Assembly: GCF_014764445.1 (NCBI RefSeq)
Contig: NZ_CP061721.1
Span: forward strand, 434,001-498,000
Direction of reading: 5' to 3'
Length of the DNA stretch: 64,000 nucleotides
Source of the DNA: Pseudarthrobacter sp. BIM B-2242
GTDB taxonomy: Bacteria; Actinomycetota; Actinomycetes; Actinomycetales; Micrococcaceae
Shown: positions 7,823 through 15,156 of the stretch, piece by piece
Layout: each line of letters starts with the position of its first letter
Numbering within the stretch: position 1 is the first letter of the stretch
The notes under the pieces: generated by a model
Seen by the model: the letters and a program-made list of their open reading frames with translations, nothing else
Database searches by the model: none
Told to the model about the DNA's origin: nothing
Translations under genes and position numbers: made by a program

Positions 7823-8251
7823 CTAGTCCCAGCCGAGTTCGTGCAGCCTGTCGTCATCGATGCCGAAGTGGTGCGCGATTTCGTGCACCACCGTCACGGC
7901 GACCTCCTGGATCACCTCGTCGCGCGAGGCGCAGATGTCCAGGATGGGCTGGCGGAAGATGGTGATCCGGTCCGGCAGCGAACCGGCGTCCCACCAGGAG
8001 TCCCGTTCCGTCAGCGGGACGCCTTCGTAGAGGCCAAGCAGGACAGTATCGGGGTCCTCGCCCGGGCCGGGCGTGTAGTCGTCGTCGACAAACACCGCCA
8101 CGTTGTTCATGGCCGCCGCAAGCTTCGGGGGAATCAGGCCCAGCGCATCGGTGACAGCAGCTTCAAAGTCGTCTGCGGTCATCTCGAAGGGAAGCGGTTC
8201 ATGCGGACCCTCCGGAACGATGGGCAGGCCGGGCGGCAGATTGGCGGGCAT
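7823..8251 (-). CDS. Zincin-like metallopeptidase family protein
   Basis: A 142-residue actinobacterial zincin-like metallopeptidase of the small PF06262 type. The hallmark VVHEIAHHFGID contains HExxH plus a third His that would complete the zinc site. The N-terminal half (FEAAVTDALGLIPP ... NNVAVFVDD) is the conserved helical lead-in of this family. There is no signal peptide, so it should be cytoplasmic. It precedes the CDF exporter by 10 bp on the same strand. Its substrate is unknown. Confidence 0.85.
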   Translation of the reverse strand: MPANLPPGLPIVPEGPHEPLPFEMTADDFEAAVTDALGLIPPKLAAAMNNVAVFVDDDYTPGPGEDPDTVLLGLYEGVPLTERDSWWDAGSLPDRITIFRQPILDICASRDEVIQEVAVTVVHEIAHHFGIDDDRLHELGWD

Positions 8252-8324
8252 AAGTAGACTCTAGTCCGCGGCCGGGTTGGCATGCATACTGAAAACCCGT
8301 CCCTGACCCCCATTGAGGAACCGG

Positions 8325-8954
8325 ATGTCCCTCCAACACCGCCTGTTTGCCGCCGCTTACGACACTCTGCTGAAGTCGGCGGAGCGCAGGGAACTCGCTC
8401 CGCGACGGGCGCAGCTGCTCGCGGGGCTGCGGGGAACTGTGGTGGACGTCGGCTCAGGAACCGGAGCCAATCTTTCACACTTCCGCCACGCTGAGCGTGT
8501 TGTCCTCGTGGAACCGGACCGGTTCATGAGGGCCAGATTGAGGACGCGGCTGGGGGAGTCATCCGTTCCGGTCACGGTTTCCGACGCCGATGCGGAGCAC
8601 CTGCCGCTGGCCGACGCCGAAGCGGATGCCGTCGTGTTTACCCTGGTGCTGTGCTCGGTGCCGGATCAGAGGCTTGCCCTGCTGGAGGCGCGCCGGGTAC
8701 TCAAGCCGGGCGGAACCCTGGCCGTGCTGGAGCATGTCCGCCGTCCGGGCCGTGCGGGCCGCTGGCAGGACAGGCTGGACGGTCTGTGGGGCCGTTGCGT
8801 GGCGCCGGGCTGCCACCTCAACCGGAACACCGTGGAAGCCATCGCCGAGGCCGGGTTCGACTTTACGGAAATCAGCAGGTTCGAGGCCCCGGCCCTTGCC
8901 CTGGCCACGCCGATCATCGCGGGTACGGCGGTCCTGCGGCCTGCGGATCGCTAA
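8325..8954 (+). CDS. Class I SAM-dependent methyltransferase (UbiE-like)
   Basis: A 209-residue methyltransferase. The start is ATG 8325, with a GAGGA ribosome site about 7 nt ahead; the earlier TTG at 8313 overlaps that site. The AdoMet-binding motif I is VVDVGSGTGANL, followed by the acidic motif VEPDRFM, the AEHLPLADAEADAVV region and post-motif LKPGGTLAVLEHV. This is the Methyltransf_11/UbiE pattern, but substrate specificity (quinone, lipid or small molecule) cannot be read. It is transcribed divergently from the metallopeptidase gene. Confidence 0.88.
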   Translation: MSLQHRLFAAAYDTLLKSAERRELAPRRAQLLAGLRGTVVDVGSGTGANLSHFRHAERVVLVEPDRFMRARLRTRLGESSVPVTVSDADAEHLPLADAEADAVVFTLVLCSVPDQRLALLEARRVLKPGGTLAVLEHVRRPGRAGRWQDRLDGLWGRCVAPGCHLNRNTVEAIAEAGFDFTEISRFEAPALALATPIIAGTAVLRPADR

Positions 8955-8982
8955 GCCGGGCGATCCGGTCCGCAGCCGGACA

Positions 8983-9966
8983 CTACTGTCCACCCGCGTT
9001 GGCAGCTGGACGTTCCCGCCTCTGGCGCGACCGGCGGCGGGTCAGGCCCACCCCCACCAGGCAGACCACGCCGCCCACCAGGCCCCACACGGAGGGAGCT
9101 TCACTGAGGAGCAGCCAGGAGATCAGGATGGTGGTGCCGGGGACCAGGTAGGTGGTGGCGGCCAGTTTTCCGGCGTCGATCAGAGACAGCGCATACGCCC
9201 ACGTGGTGAACGCGATTGCCGTGGGAAAGACGCCGAGATATGCCAGCCCCAGCGTCGCGGACAGCGGCGCGGCCTGGAGCTCGGACACCAGTTGGCCGCT
9301 GAAGGGCAGGCAGCAGACGGTGCCCACCATGATGCCGAACCAGGTGGCCTGGGCGGCCGGGATCTTCCGCAGCACCGGTTTCTGGATGATCACGCTGACT
9401 GCGGCGAGTACGGCGGCAAGGAGGCAGAGCAGCACACCCGCAATATCCGCCGTCGAACGTTCACCCGACGCCGGGCCGGAGCCCAGCGCGATCAGCGCCA
9501 CCCCGCCAAAGGCAACCATGCTCCCGATGATCAGCCACCGCGGGAAACCTTCCCTCAGGAAGACGCCCGCCATGATGGCGACGAGGATGGGGTTGACGTT
9601 GATCAGCAGCGCGGCCGTGCCGGCGTCCAGGAGGTGCTCCGCAGCATTCAGCGCCACGTTATACCCGCCGAACCACATCACGCCGTACCCGAGGATGGGC
9701 CACCATTCACGGCCGCGGGGCAGTGCCTTGCTCCTGCGCAGTTGCGGCAGTACCAGCGCACCGAGCACGACGGCGGCAACGGCCAACCTGCCCAGCGTCA
9801 GGGACCCGGGGGAGAAGTTTGGCCCAATCGCCCGGATGCCCACAAACGCCGACGCCCACAGCACCACCGTGACCAGCACGGCGGCGATGCCGAGGGCGCT
9901 GACGCCGTCCGGTGGGGCGGGACGCGCAGCTGACTGTGCCGGGTTGGTGGAGGACGTTGAGGCCAT
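8983..9966 (-). CDS. EamA/DMT-superfamily transporter
   Basis: A 327-residue inner-membrane protein with ten predicted helices as two EamA repeats. The first repeat includes WASAFVGIRAIGPNFSPGSL and LAVAAVVLGAL, and the second starts around KPVLRKIPAAQATWF. The end has the typical GEAPS-type motif as SEAPSVWGLVGGVVCLVGV, followed by a basic cytoplasmic tail. DMT carriers of this type export amino acids or other metabolites (RhaT/YdcZ-like arrangement). The substrate cannot be told. It converges with the methyltransferase gene. Confidence 0.88.
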   Translation of the reverse strand: MASTSSTNPAQSAARPAPPDGVSALGIAAVLVTVVLWASAFVGIRAIGPNFSPGSLTLGRLAVAAVVLGALVLPQLRRSKALPRGREWWPILGYGVMWFGGYNVALNAAEHLLDAGTAALLINVNPILVAIMAGVFLREGFPRWLIIGSMVAFGGVALIALGSGPASGERSTADIAGVLLCLLAAVLAAVSVIIQKPVLRKIPAAQATWFGIMVGTVCCLPFSGQLVSELQAAPLSATLGLAYLGVFPTAIAFTTWAYALSLIDAGKLAATTYLVPGTTILISWLLLSEAPSVWGLVGGVVCLVGVGLTRRRSRQRRERPAANAGGQ

Positions 9967-10083
9967 GGTGCCAATCTAGCCCTGGCGCGGTGCCAACGGC
10001 TGGCGGAAACCGGTCACGTCTCATCAACATCCTGCCAACGCCCGGGCCGCATCGCGGCCTGTGAAGCCGCGGCCTCGGTTAGG

Positions 10084-10788
10084 ATGCGTTTTATGGTCTC
10101 AGGTTCAACGTCATCCCGAAGGTCCACCCCCGGCCCCGCCAAAAGGATCCGCCTGGTCATCTGGATCCTGCTCGGTGTCATCGTGGTGGCCGGCGGCGCC
10201 TGGTACGCGATGCTGACACTCAACAAACCCGCGCCGGCGCCGGCACCGCATGCCGGTTCGGAACAGCTGGTCCGGGCCGATAGCCACCGGCTCACCTCAC
10301 CCGCGGTTGAAAAGGCACAGCTCGTGGAGTTCCTAGACTTTGAATGCGAAGCCTGCCGCTCCATCCAGCCCTTTGTGGACGAGCTGAAACAGGAGTATGG
10401 CGACAGGATCACGTTCGTTAGCCGCTACTTCCCGTTGCCCTCGCACCCGAACTCCGGCCCGGCCGCGCTCGCCGTGGAGGCTGCCGCGCAGCAGGGACAA
10501 TTTGAGGCAATGGCAGCCAGGCTGTTTGAAACCCAGGACCAGTGGCACGGCAAGCCCGAATCGCAGGGGCCGCTGTTCCGGACCTTCGCGGAGGAACTTG
10601 GGCTGGATCTTGCCGCGTTCGACGCCGCGGTGGGTGACGGGAAAACGAAGGAGCGTATCCGTAGCGACATCTCTGACGGCACGGCATTGGGCGTGACCAG
10701 CACCCCGACGTTCTTCCTGAACGGCGAAAAACTTACCCTGACCACCAAGCAGGACTTCCGGCAAAAGCTTGCCAACGCCGTGAAATAG
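10084..10788 (+). CDS. DsbA-family thioredoxin-fold oxidoreductase, membrane anchored
   Basis: A 234-residue protein with one N-terminal membrane helix (about 22-42) and a periplasm-side DsbA/BdbD-like domain. The active-site motif is CEAC in LDFECEACRSIQPFVDEL. The family's cis-Pro is in GVTSTPTFFLNGEKL. The insertion helices FETQDQWHGKPESQGPLF match DsbA/DsbG-type 2-domain members. It likely forms or isomerises disulfides in exported proteins. ATG 10093 is a nearby alternative start. The gene converges on the PHP gene with a 9-bp gap. Confidence 0.9.
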   Translation: MRFMVSGSTSSRRSTPGPAKRIRLVIWILLGVIVVAGGAWYAMLTLNKPAPAPAPHAGSEQLVRADSHRLTSPAVEKAQLVEFLDFECEACRSIQPFVDELKQEYGDRITFVSRYFPLPSHPNSGPAALAVEAAAQQGQFEAMAARLFETQDQWHGKPESQGPLFRTFAEELGLDLAAFDAAVGDGKTKERIRSDISDGTALGVTSTPTFFLNGEKLTLTTKQDFRQKLANAVK

Positions 10789-10797
10789 CTCCCTGCG

Positions 10798-11835
10798 TCA
10801 GGCCTTCCCGGCCGCCCACTGCAGAAGCCTGTCCAGGGGCCAGGTCGTCACGATGCGCTCGGCCGGCACGTCATTCAGGGCGGCGCGGGCGGCGCCGTAC
10901 TGGAGGAAGTCCAGCTGCCCGGGGGCATGGGCGTCGCTGTCGATGGAGAACAGGCACCCGGCCTCCAACGCAAGCTGGATCAGGTCATCCGGCGGGTCCT
11001 GCCGCTCGGGCCGCGAGTTGATCTCCACCGCCACGTTGTTTTCGGCGCAGGCAGCGAACACCTTTCCGGCGTCGAACTCGGACTGGGGCCGGGTGCCCCG
11101 TCCCCCTTCGACGAGACGCCCGGTGCAGTGGCCCAGCACGTTGGTGTGCGGATCCCTGATGCCTCCGAGCATCCGTTGCGTCATGGTGGTCCGGTCCGCG
11201 CGCAGTTTGGAGTGCACGCTGGCCACCACAATGTCCAGCCGGTCGAGCATTTCCGGGGACTGGTCCAGTTCGCCGGATTCCAGGATGTCCACTTCGATGC
11301 CGGCCAGGAGACGGAAACCGTTTGTGTCGCCGGCGTCCTTACTGTCGGCATTAAGCTCCGCGACGACGTCCAACTGTTCGGTGAGGCGCTCCACGCTGAG
11401 CCCGTTGGCGATGGTCAGGTTCGGCGAATGGTCTGTCAGGGCCAGGTATTCGCGGCCCAGGATCCGTGCAGCCTCAGCCATGAGCGGGATGGGGGAGCCG
11501 CCGTCGGACCAGTCGCTGTGGCTGTGGAGGTCGCCGCGCAGGGCTGCATGGAGCTCTGCCCCGCCGTCTGCCAGCGGCTCCGACCCGCGCTGCCTCAGGT
11601 CCGCCAGGTAGTCGGGCACCTCGCCGTCCACTGCCTGCCGGACCACCTGGTATGTCCTGTCGCCGATGCCCTTCATGCTTTTGAGCCTGCCGTCCCGGGC
11701 CCGGGCCTCCACCTCGGCCGGAGCGAGGCCCGCGATCACGCCGGCTGCCTTCCGGAAGGCCTGGACCTTGAAGGTGGCAGCGCGCCCGCGCTCCAGCCAA
11801 AAGGCGATCTCATTGAGCGCAGCGACGGCATCCAT
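10798..11835 (-). CDS. PHP-domain phosphoesterase with N-terminal HhH/8-kDa domain
   Basis: A 345-residue protein resembling the two ends of bacterial PolX. Residues ~1-85 are a helix-hairpin-helix/8-kDa-like domain (FKVQAFRKAAGVIAGL, KSMKGIGDRTYQVV). Residues ~100-340 are a PHP metal-dependent phosphoesterase with GDLHSHSDWSDG, ALTDHSPNL, GIEVDIL, VASVHS, LGHCTGR, EINSRPER and SIDSDAHAPG. The polymerase palm of full PolX (about 570 residues) is absent. It may be a DNA-related 3'-5' exonuclease or AP endonuclease, or another PHP phosphoesterase; the exact reaction is unproven. Confidence 0.87.
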   Translation of the reverse strand: MDAVAALNEIAFWLERGRAATFKVQAFRKAAGVIAGLAPAEVEARARDGRLKSMKGIGDRTYQVVRQAVDGEVPDYLADLRQRGSEPLADGGAELHAALRGDLHSHSDWSDGGSPIPLMAEAARILGREYLALTDHSPNLTIANGLSVERLTEQLDVVAELNADSKDAGDTNGFRLLAGIEVDILESGELDQSPEMLDRLDIVVASVHSKLRADRTTMTQRMLGGIRDPHTNVLGHCTGRLVEGGRGTRPQSEFDAGKVFAACAENNVAVEINSRPERQDPPDDLIQLALEAGCLFSIDSDAHAPGQLDFLQYGAARAALNDVPAERIVTTWPLDRLLQWAAGKA

Positions 11836-11888
11836 CTGTCCATCTTCGCCTGTTACGGCCGTTCCGTTGAGGGCTTTGGCAGCCGATT

Positions 11889-11917
11889 TTGGATTATTCC
11901 CTCCGAGGCCCTATAGT
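11889..11917 (+). promoter_or_regulatory. Promoter of tRNA-Glu
   Basis: TTGGAT (11889-11894) and TATAGT (11912-11917) are separated by exactly 17 bp, a good housekeeping-sigma promoter. It lies about 87 bp before mature tRNA-Glu, in the gap after the divergent PHP gene. Confidence 0.65.
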
Positions 11918-12003
11918 TTTAGAGTCCAGTTCGGAGAAACACGAAACGACAAAGACTGAAGGCATCGGCCCGAAGCCTTTTCTTTTGTGCCGAACGGGTT
12001 CTG

Positions 12004-12076
12004 GCCCCCATCGTCTAGCGGCCTAGGACACCGCCCTTTCACGGCGGCGGCACGGGTTCGAATCCCGTTGGGGGTA
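12004..12076 (+). tRNA. tRNA-Glu (UUC)
   Basis: A full cloverleaf: acceptor GCCCCCA/TGGGGGT, anticodon stem CCGCC/GGCGG around loop CTTTCAC (anticodon TTC), and T-arm CGGGTTCGAATCCCG. CCA is not encoded. It leads a cluster with tRNA-Asp and tRNA-Phe. Confidence 0.97.
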
Positions 12077-12167
12077 CGCAAGGAACTGGTCTGGCAGGCA
12101 GAAAATGTCTGGTAAGCTGGAAGCCTTGAAAAAACGCGGTAGGCATACTGCGAAGCAAGAAAAGCAA

Positions 12168-12241
12168 GGCCCTGTAGCGCAGTTGGTTAGCGCGCCGCCC
12201 TGTCACGGCGGAGGTCGCGGGTTCAAGTCCCGTCAGGGTCG
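12168..12241 (+). tRNA. tRNA-Asp (GUC)
   Basis: Acceptor GGCCCTG/CAGGGTC with discriminator G, anticodon loop CTGTCAC (GTC) in a CCGCC/GGCGG stem, and T-arm GCGGGTTCAAGTCCCGT. G73 is the aspartate identity base. CCA is not encoded. Confidence 0.97.
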
Positions 12242-12289
12242 CTCTGGTTGTCGGAAGCAATTTCGGCGGTCATGGTGACATGTCACCTA

Positions 12290-12365
12290 GGCTCTGTAGC
12301 TCAGTTGGTAGAGCGTTCGACTGAAAATCGAAAGGTCACCGGATCGACGCCGGTCGGAGCCACCA
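12290..12365 (+). tRNA. tRNA-Phe (GAA), CCA encoded
   Basis: Acceptor GGCTCTG/CGGAGCC, anticodon loop CTGAAAA (GAA) in TTCGA/TCGAA, discriminator A and a genomically encoded CCA (12363-12365). The T-loop reads ATCGACG where nearly all tRNAs have T at position 54, an oddity worth noting. A terminator follows directly. Confidence 0.96.
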
Positions 12366-12367
12366 CT

Positions 12368-12408
12368 GGGAAGCATCAGTTCTTCGGAACTGGTGCTTTC
12401 CTTCTTTA
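12368..12408 (+). terminator. Rho-independent terminator of the tRNA cluster
   Basis: AAGCATCAGTT (12371-12381) pairs with AACTGGTGCTT (12388-12398) through an 11-bp stem with one G-T pair and a CTTCGG loop, followed by the T-rich TTCCTTCTTT. It lies 3 bp after the tRNA-Phe CCA. Confidence 0.9.
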
Positions 12409-12585
12409 ACCCGGAACTCTTTCCCGGAGCTCTCCCCGGACGCGCAATCGGGGTGGGGACGCGCCGTGGACTCCGGGACGCGCGACGACGGGTGTCTCCC
12501 TGCCGTTCCCGTGTCCCCAAGGTATTCCTGCACGTTGTCACGGCCAGGGGATAGTCTTGGGAACAACAGAAGGGGGAAGTGTCTG

Positions 12586-13092
12586 ATGGAATACCAGAAC
12601 CCACAACCCAGCGCGGGCCTCGAGCGCGAGCTCGCCACAAGCCAGGTGCCGGCCAGCCAGCTTGCCGCCGGCCAACTTGCCGCCAGCCAGGCGCCGGTGC
12701 CAGGGCATGGCCGTACGGTGATCGCCGAGACCGCTGTGGCAAAAGTCGCAGGTATCGCTGCCCGTGCTGTTCCCGGGGTCTATTCCCTCGGCTCCGTTCC
12801 GTCCCGGGCGCTGGGGGCCATCAGGGACGCCGTTGGCAGCTCAGACCATGCTGCCGGTGTCCGTGCCGAAGTGGGCGAGACCCAGGTGGCCGTGGATATC
12901 AGCCTTGTAGCCTCGTACGGCACACCGCTCCACTCCCTCGCTGACCAGGTCAGGGCCTCCGTGTACCGCGCCGTCGAGGAACTCGTGGGCCTGCAGGTCA
13001 TCGAGGTAAATGTCGAAATAACTGATGTCTACGTGGCGCCACCGCCGAAGTCGGCTGCTCCTGCGGGCACCGAGAGGGAGGCACTGCTGTGA
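12586..13092 (+). CDS. Asp23/Gls24 family envelope stress response protein
   Basis: A 168-residue protein. The start is ATG 12586 behind a strong AGGGGGAAG ribosome site. After a Gln/Ala-rich N-terminus, the Asp23 domain (~45-155) shows VAKVAGIAARAVPGV, an EVGETQVAVDISLVASYG strand region and VNVEITDVYV. In Firmicutes Asp23 is a peripheral membrane protein anchored by AmaP. Here it heads a five-gene operon ending in an AmaP-like gene, with all junctions overlapping by 4 nt. It is followed by the small DUF2273-type protein at GTGA. Confidence 0.93.
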   Translation: MEYQNPQPSAGLERELATSQVPASQLAAGQLAASQAPVPGHGRTVIAETAVAKVAGIAARAVPGVYSLGSVPSRALGAIRDAVGSSDHAAGVRAEVGETQVAVDISLVASYGTPLHSLADQVRASVYRAVEELVGLQVIEVNVEITDVYVAPPPKSAAPAGTEREALL

Positions 13093-13280
13093 ACCTGACC
13101 GTTGTGGGCATCGCCATAGGCGGGTTCGTGGCGTTTATGTCGTTCCAGTTCGGATTGTGGGGCTTCCTGATTGCGCTCCTTTTTATGGCCATCGGCGCCC
13201 TCCTGGGCCGCGCTGCAGAAGGGAAACTCGACCTGCGCGGCGTCCTGGACGCCATCATTGGCCGGCGCTCCTCGTCATGA
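13089..13280 (+). CDS. Small membrane protein of the Asp23 operon (DUF2273-like)
   Basis: A 63-residue protein with two hydrophobic segments (about 3-20 and 23-41) followed by a short basic tail ending in RRSSS. Size, position after an Asp23 gene and topology fit the DUF2273-type partner of such operons. Its GTG start overlaps the preceding stop, and its own stop overlaps the next ATG, so the whole operon is translationally chained. Confidence 0.8.
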   Translation: MNLTVVGIAIGGFVAFMSFQFGLWGFLIALLFMAIGALLGRAAEGKLDLRGVLDAIIGRRSSS

Positions 13281-13657
13281 TTGCAGATGCGCCCTCCCGG
13301 CTGCCGCATGTGCTGAGCGGGCATAACCGCATCAGCACGCAGGCCCTGACCAGCCTTGCCAAGGCGGCGGCGGCCGAGGCCCTCGGAGTGGACGCCCAGG
13401 ATGTCCGGGCGGACTGGGCGGACGACGACGGGCTGCTTGCTTTGGCTCTCGTCTCACCTATCCGGATACCGCCGCTGGCGGCGGTGCTCCGGGATCCGGG
13501 CAAGGTCGCCGCTTTCGGGGGGTCCATTTGGGACCGGACAGTGGAGGCCAAAAGCAGGATCCTGTCCACTGTCACTGTCCTCAGCGGGGCACGTCTCAGC
13601 AGGGTGGACATTCGGATCAGCGGCGTCAAGCCAAGCGAGGGAGGCAGGGTCCTATGA
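13277..13657 (+). CDS. Uncharacterised protein of the Asp23 operon
   Basis: A 126-residue soluble protein with no signal or membrane segment. Starting at the ATG that overlaps the upstream stop (ATGA), it has helical N-terminal segments (ISTQALTSLAKAAAAEALGV) and a C-terminal part, TVEAKSRILSTVTVLSGARLSRVDIRISGVK, that looks like an alpha/beta module. I recognise no catalytic motif. Its fixed place between the small membrane protein and the DUF6286-type protein suggests a subunit of an envelope-associated complex. Confidence 0.75.
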   Translation: MIADAPSRLPHVLSGHNRISTQALTSLAKAAAAEALGVDAQDVRADWADDDGLLALALVSPIRIPPLAAVLRDPGKVAAFGGSIWDRTVEAKSRILSTVTVLSGARLSRVDIRISGVKPSEGGRVL

Positions 13658-14304
13658 GTCACAAGCTAGCGGGCGAGGACCAGGCGGGCCCAACGGTGTC
13701 CGGGCCAGCGTCCGCTCGGAGGCAGCCGGACATGCGCCGTGTGCTGTACCGGGAGACGCATTCCTCGCGTGCTGCGGTGGCGGTTGTGGCCGCAGTCCTG
13801 GTGATGGGCCTGGCCGGCTACGGGCTCCTCGAAGCAGCCGTGCATGCCATTGGGCAGCCGGCGTGGCTGATCGAACCCCAACTGGCAGCGGAACGAATTG
13901 TTGCCCTGCCGGCCGGTGTGCCGCCCCTCTTGCTCGGGGCCGCTGGTGCCGTGATAGCCATGATCGGCCTGTTTTTCCTGCTCAACGCCGTGCTTCCGGG
14001 TAAGCGCGCGCGGCATGTGCTGAAGGGCAGCGGTTCCTCCACCGCAGCGATTGTGGCGGATGACGAGGTCATCGCGTCGGCCCTGGCACGCAGCGCACGG
14101 ATTGCCGCCAACGTCACCCCGGAGCAGGTGATGGTGGTGGTGTCCCAGCGCCAGGTCCTTGTCAACGTCCGTCCCACCTCAGGCGTGCCGGTGGCTGAGA
14201 ATGCGGTGCTGGCGGCTGTCCAGGACGAACTCCGGGAAATGTCACCGGATCCCGTCCCCGAAGTCCGTGTGAACATATCCACCGCAGGAGTGATTGGCGC
14301 ATGA
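13654..14304 (+). CDS. DUF6286-like membrane protein of the Asp23 operon
   Basis: A 216-residue protein: a hydrophilic N-terminus with Arg-rich MRRVLYRETHSSRA, two membrane helices (~46-65 and ~92-112, the second MIGLFFLLNAVLPG), and a C-terminal soluble domain. The tail ITPEQVMVVV-type strands and VRVNISTAGVIGA resemble the Asp23-like alpha/beta fold used by AmaP proteins. It starts in ATGA overlap and overlaps the next gene likewise. Function unknown beyond envelope association. Confidence 0.78.
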   Translation: MSHKLAGEDQAGPTVSGPASARRQPDMRRVLYRETHSSRAAVAVVAAVLVMGLAGYGLLEAAVHAIGQPAWLIEPQLAAERIVALPAGVPPLLLGAAGAVIAMIGLFFLLNAVLPGKRARHVLKGSGSSTAAIVADDEVIASALARSARIAANVTPEQVMVVVSQRQVLVNVRPTSGVPVAENAVLAAVQDELREMSPDPVPEVRVNISTAGVIGA

Positions 14305-14912
14305 CCAGCACACCGTCGCTCCTTAACCGCATCCTGATCGGACTCCTCGGACTCAAACTGCTCGCTGTGGGCGTCCTGTTACTCTTGCTCGCCTCGGTTC
14401 CCGCTGTCGGCGCGTGGTGGCATGCGTGGTCAGGCGCAACCTGGAGCCGGGTGAACCAGGCGTTCAACAGCACCCGTTTTCCCGGCCGCCCGGAAAGCTG
14501 GCTCTGGATTGTTATTGCCATCGTGCTGGCCATCCTGATCGGGCTGATGGTTGCCTGGATCGCCCAGCAGGGCAAAGGCCGCAGCAACGTGCTGGTGGCC
14601 GAATTCGATCCAGGTGCCGTGCCCGGAGATGTCCGGATCAGCGGCGGAGTCGCGGAACAGGCTTTGAAGCACGCCTTGGCAGAACGGCCGGATCTGGCAG
14701 GCGCCACCGTGGCCACATATGAGTTCAAGGGCAACCCGGCCCTTAAGATCAGGCTCCAGCCCCGCCAGGGAGTCGCGCCGCACCTCCTGGGGGCCGAAGT
14801 CGCTGCCCTCGTGGGTGCCCTCGACGCCGTGGTGGGGAAACAGACGCCGGTCCTGATCCACATCGGAGCCGGCGCGCGGACGCGGTTCAGCCGGGCCGAA
14901 CGCGTCCGTTAA
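14301..14912 (+). CDS. AmaP-like alkaline shock membrane anchor protein
   Basis: A 203-residue protein with two membrane helices (about 12-33 and 68-86) flanking an extracytoplasmic loop, then a soluble domain of ~115 residues with an Asp23-like alternation (GDVRISGGVAEQALKHALAERPDLAG ... VLIHIGAGARTRF). AmaP tethers Asp23 to the membrane in Staphylococcus; topology and operon position support the same role here. It is the last gene of the operon. Confidence 0.75.
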   Translation: MTSTPSLLNRILIGLLGLKLLAVGVLLLLLASVPAVGAWWHAWSGATWSRVNQAFNSTRFPGRPESWLWIVIAIVLAILIGLMVAWIAQQGKGRSNVLVAEFDPGAVPGDVRISGGVAEQALKHALAERPDLAGATVATYEFKGNPALKIRLQPRQGVAPHLLGAEVAALVGALDAVVGKQTPVLIHIGAGARTRFSRAERVR

Positions 14913-14953
14913 CCCGGTCACCTCCGCCGCCCGGCTACCAACAGGATCCTTCC

Positions 14954-14986
14954 CGAAGGCGCTTTGCGGCGCCCGGGCCGCCTTCG
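14954..14986 (+). terminator. Possible terminator after the Asp23 operon
   Basis: CGAAGGCG (14954-14961) and CGCCTTCG (14979-14986) form an 8-bp stem about 40 bp after the last operon gene. A TTTTT run occurs 17 bp later rather than directly, so function is less certain. Confidence 0.4.
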
Positions 14987-15040
14987 CATGCCGTCGCTCC
15001 GCCGTTTTTATTGTTATGTCTCCTTTCGGACACGACGCGG

Positions 15041-15079
15041 TGTAAACGCTTGCATTTCTTCCGGGACCTTAATTAGTCT
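15041..15079 (+). promoter_or_regulatory. Promoter and LacI-type operator of the sugar ABC operon
   Basis: A near-palindrome TGTAAACGCTTGCA (15041-15054) overlaps a -35 box TTGCAT (15050-15055); a -10 TAGTCT lies at 15074-15079, 18 bp on. The operator resembles the TGTAARCGYTTACA sites of LacI-family regulators, and a LacI gene closes the cluster at 18675. Binding is inferred. Confidence 0.6.
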
Positions 15080-15156
15080 GTGATTCATACCACGCCTCAC
15101 CGTTCCACAACGTGGATCGCACCCTTTTCTGTAACTCACCGAGGAGTCCTCAGCTG

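Noticed and set aside
12500..12580. Promoter for the Asp23 operon
   Set aside because: TTGTCA at 12535 and TAGTCT at 12552 are only 11 bp apart, which is not a functional spacing.
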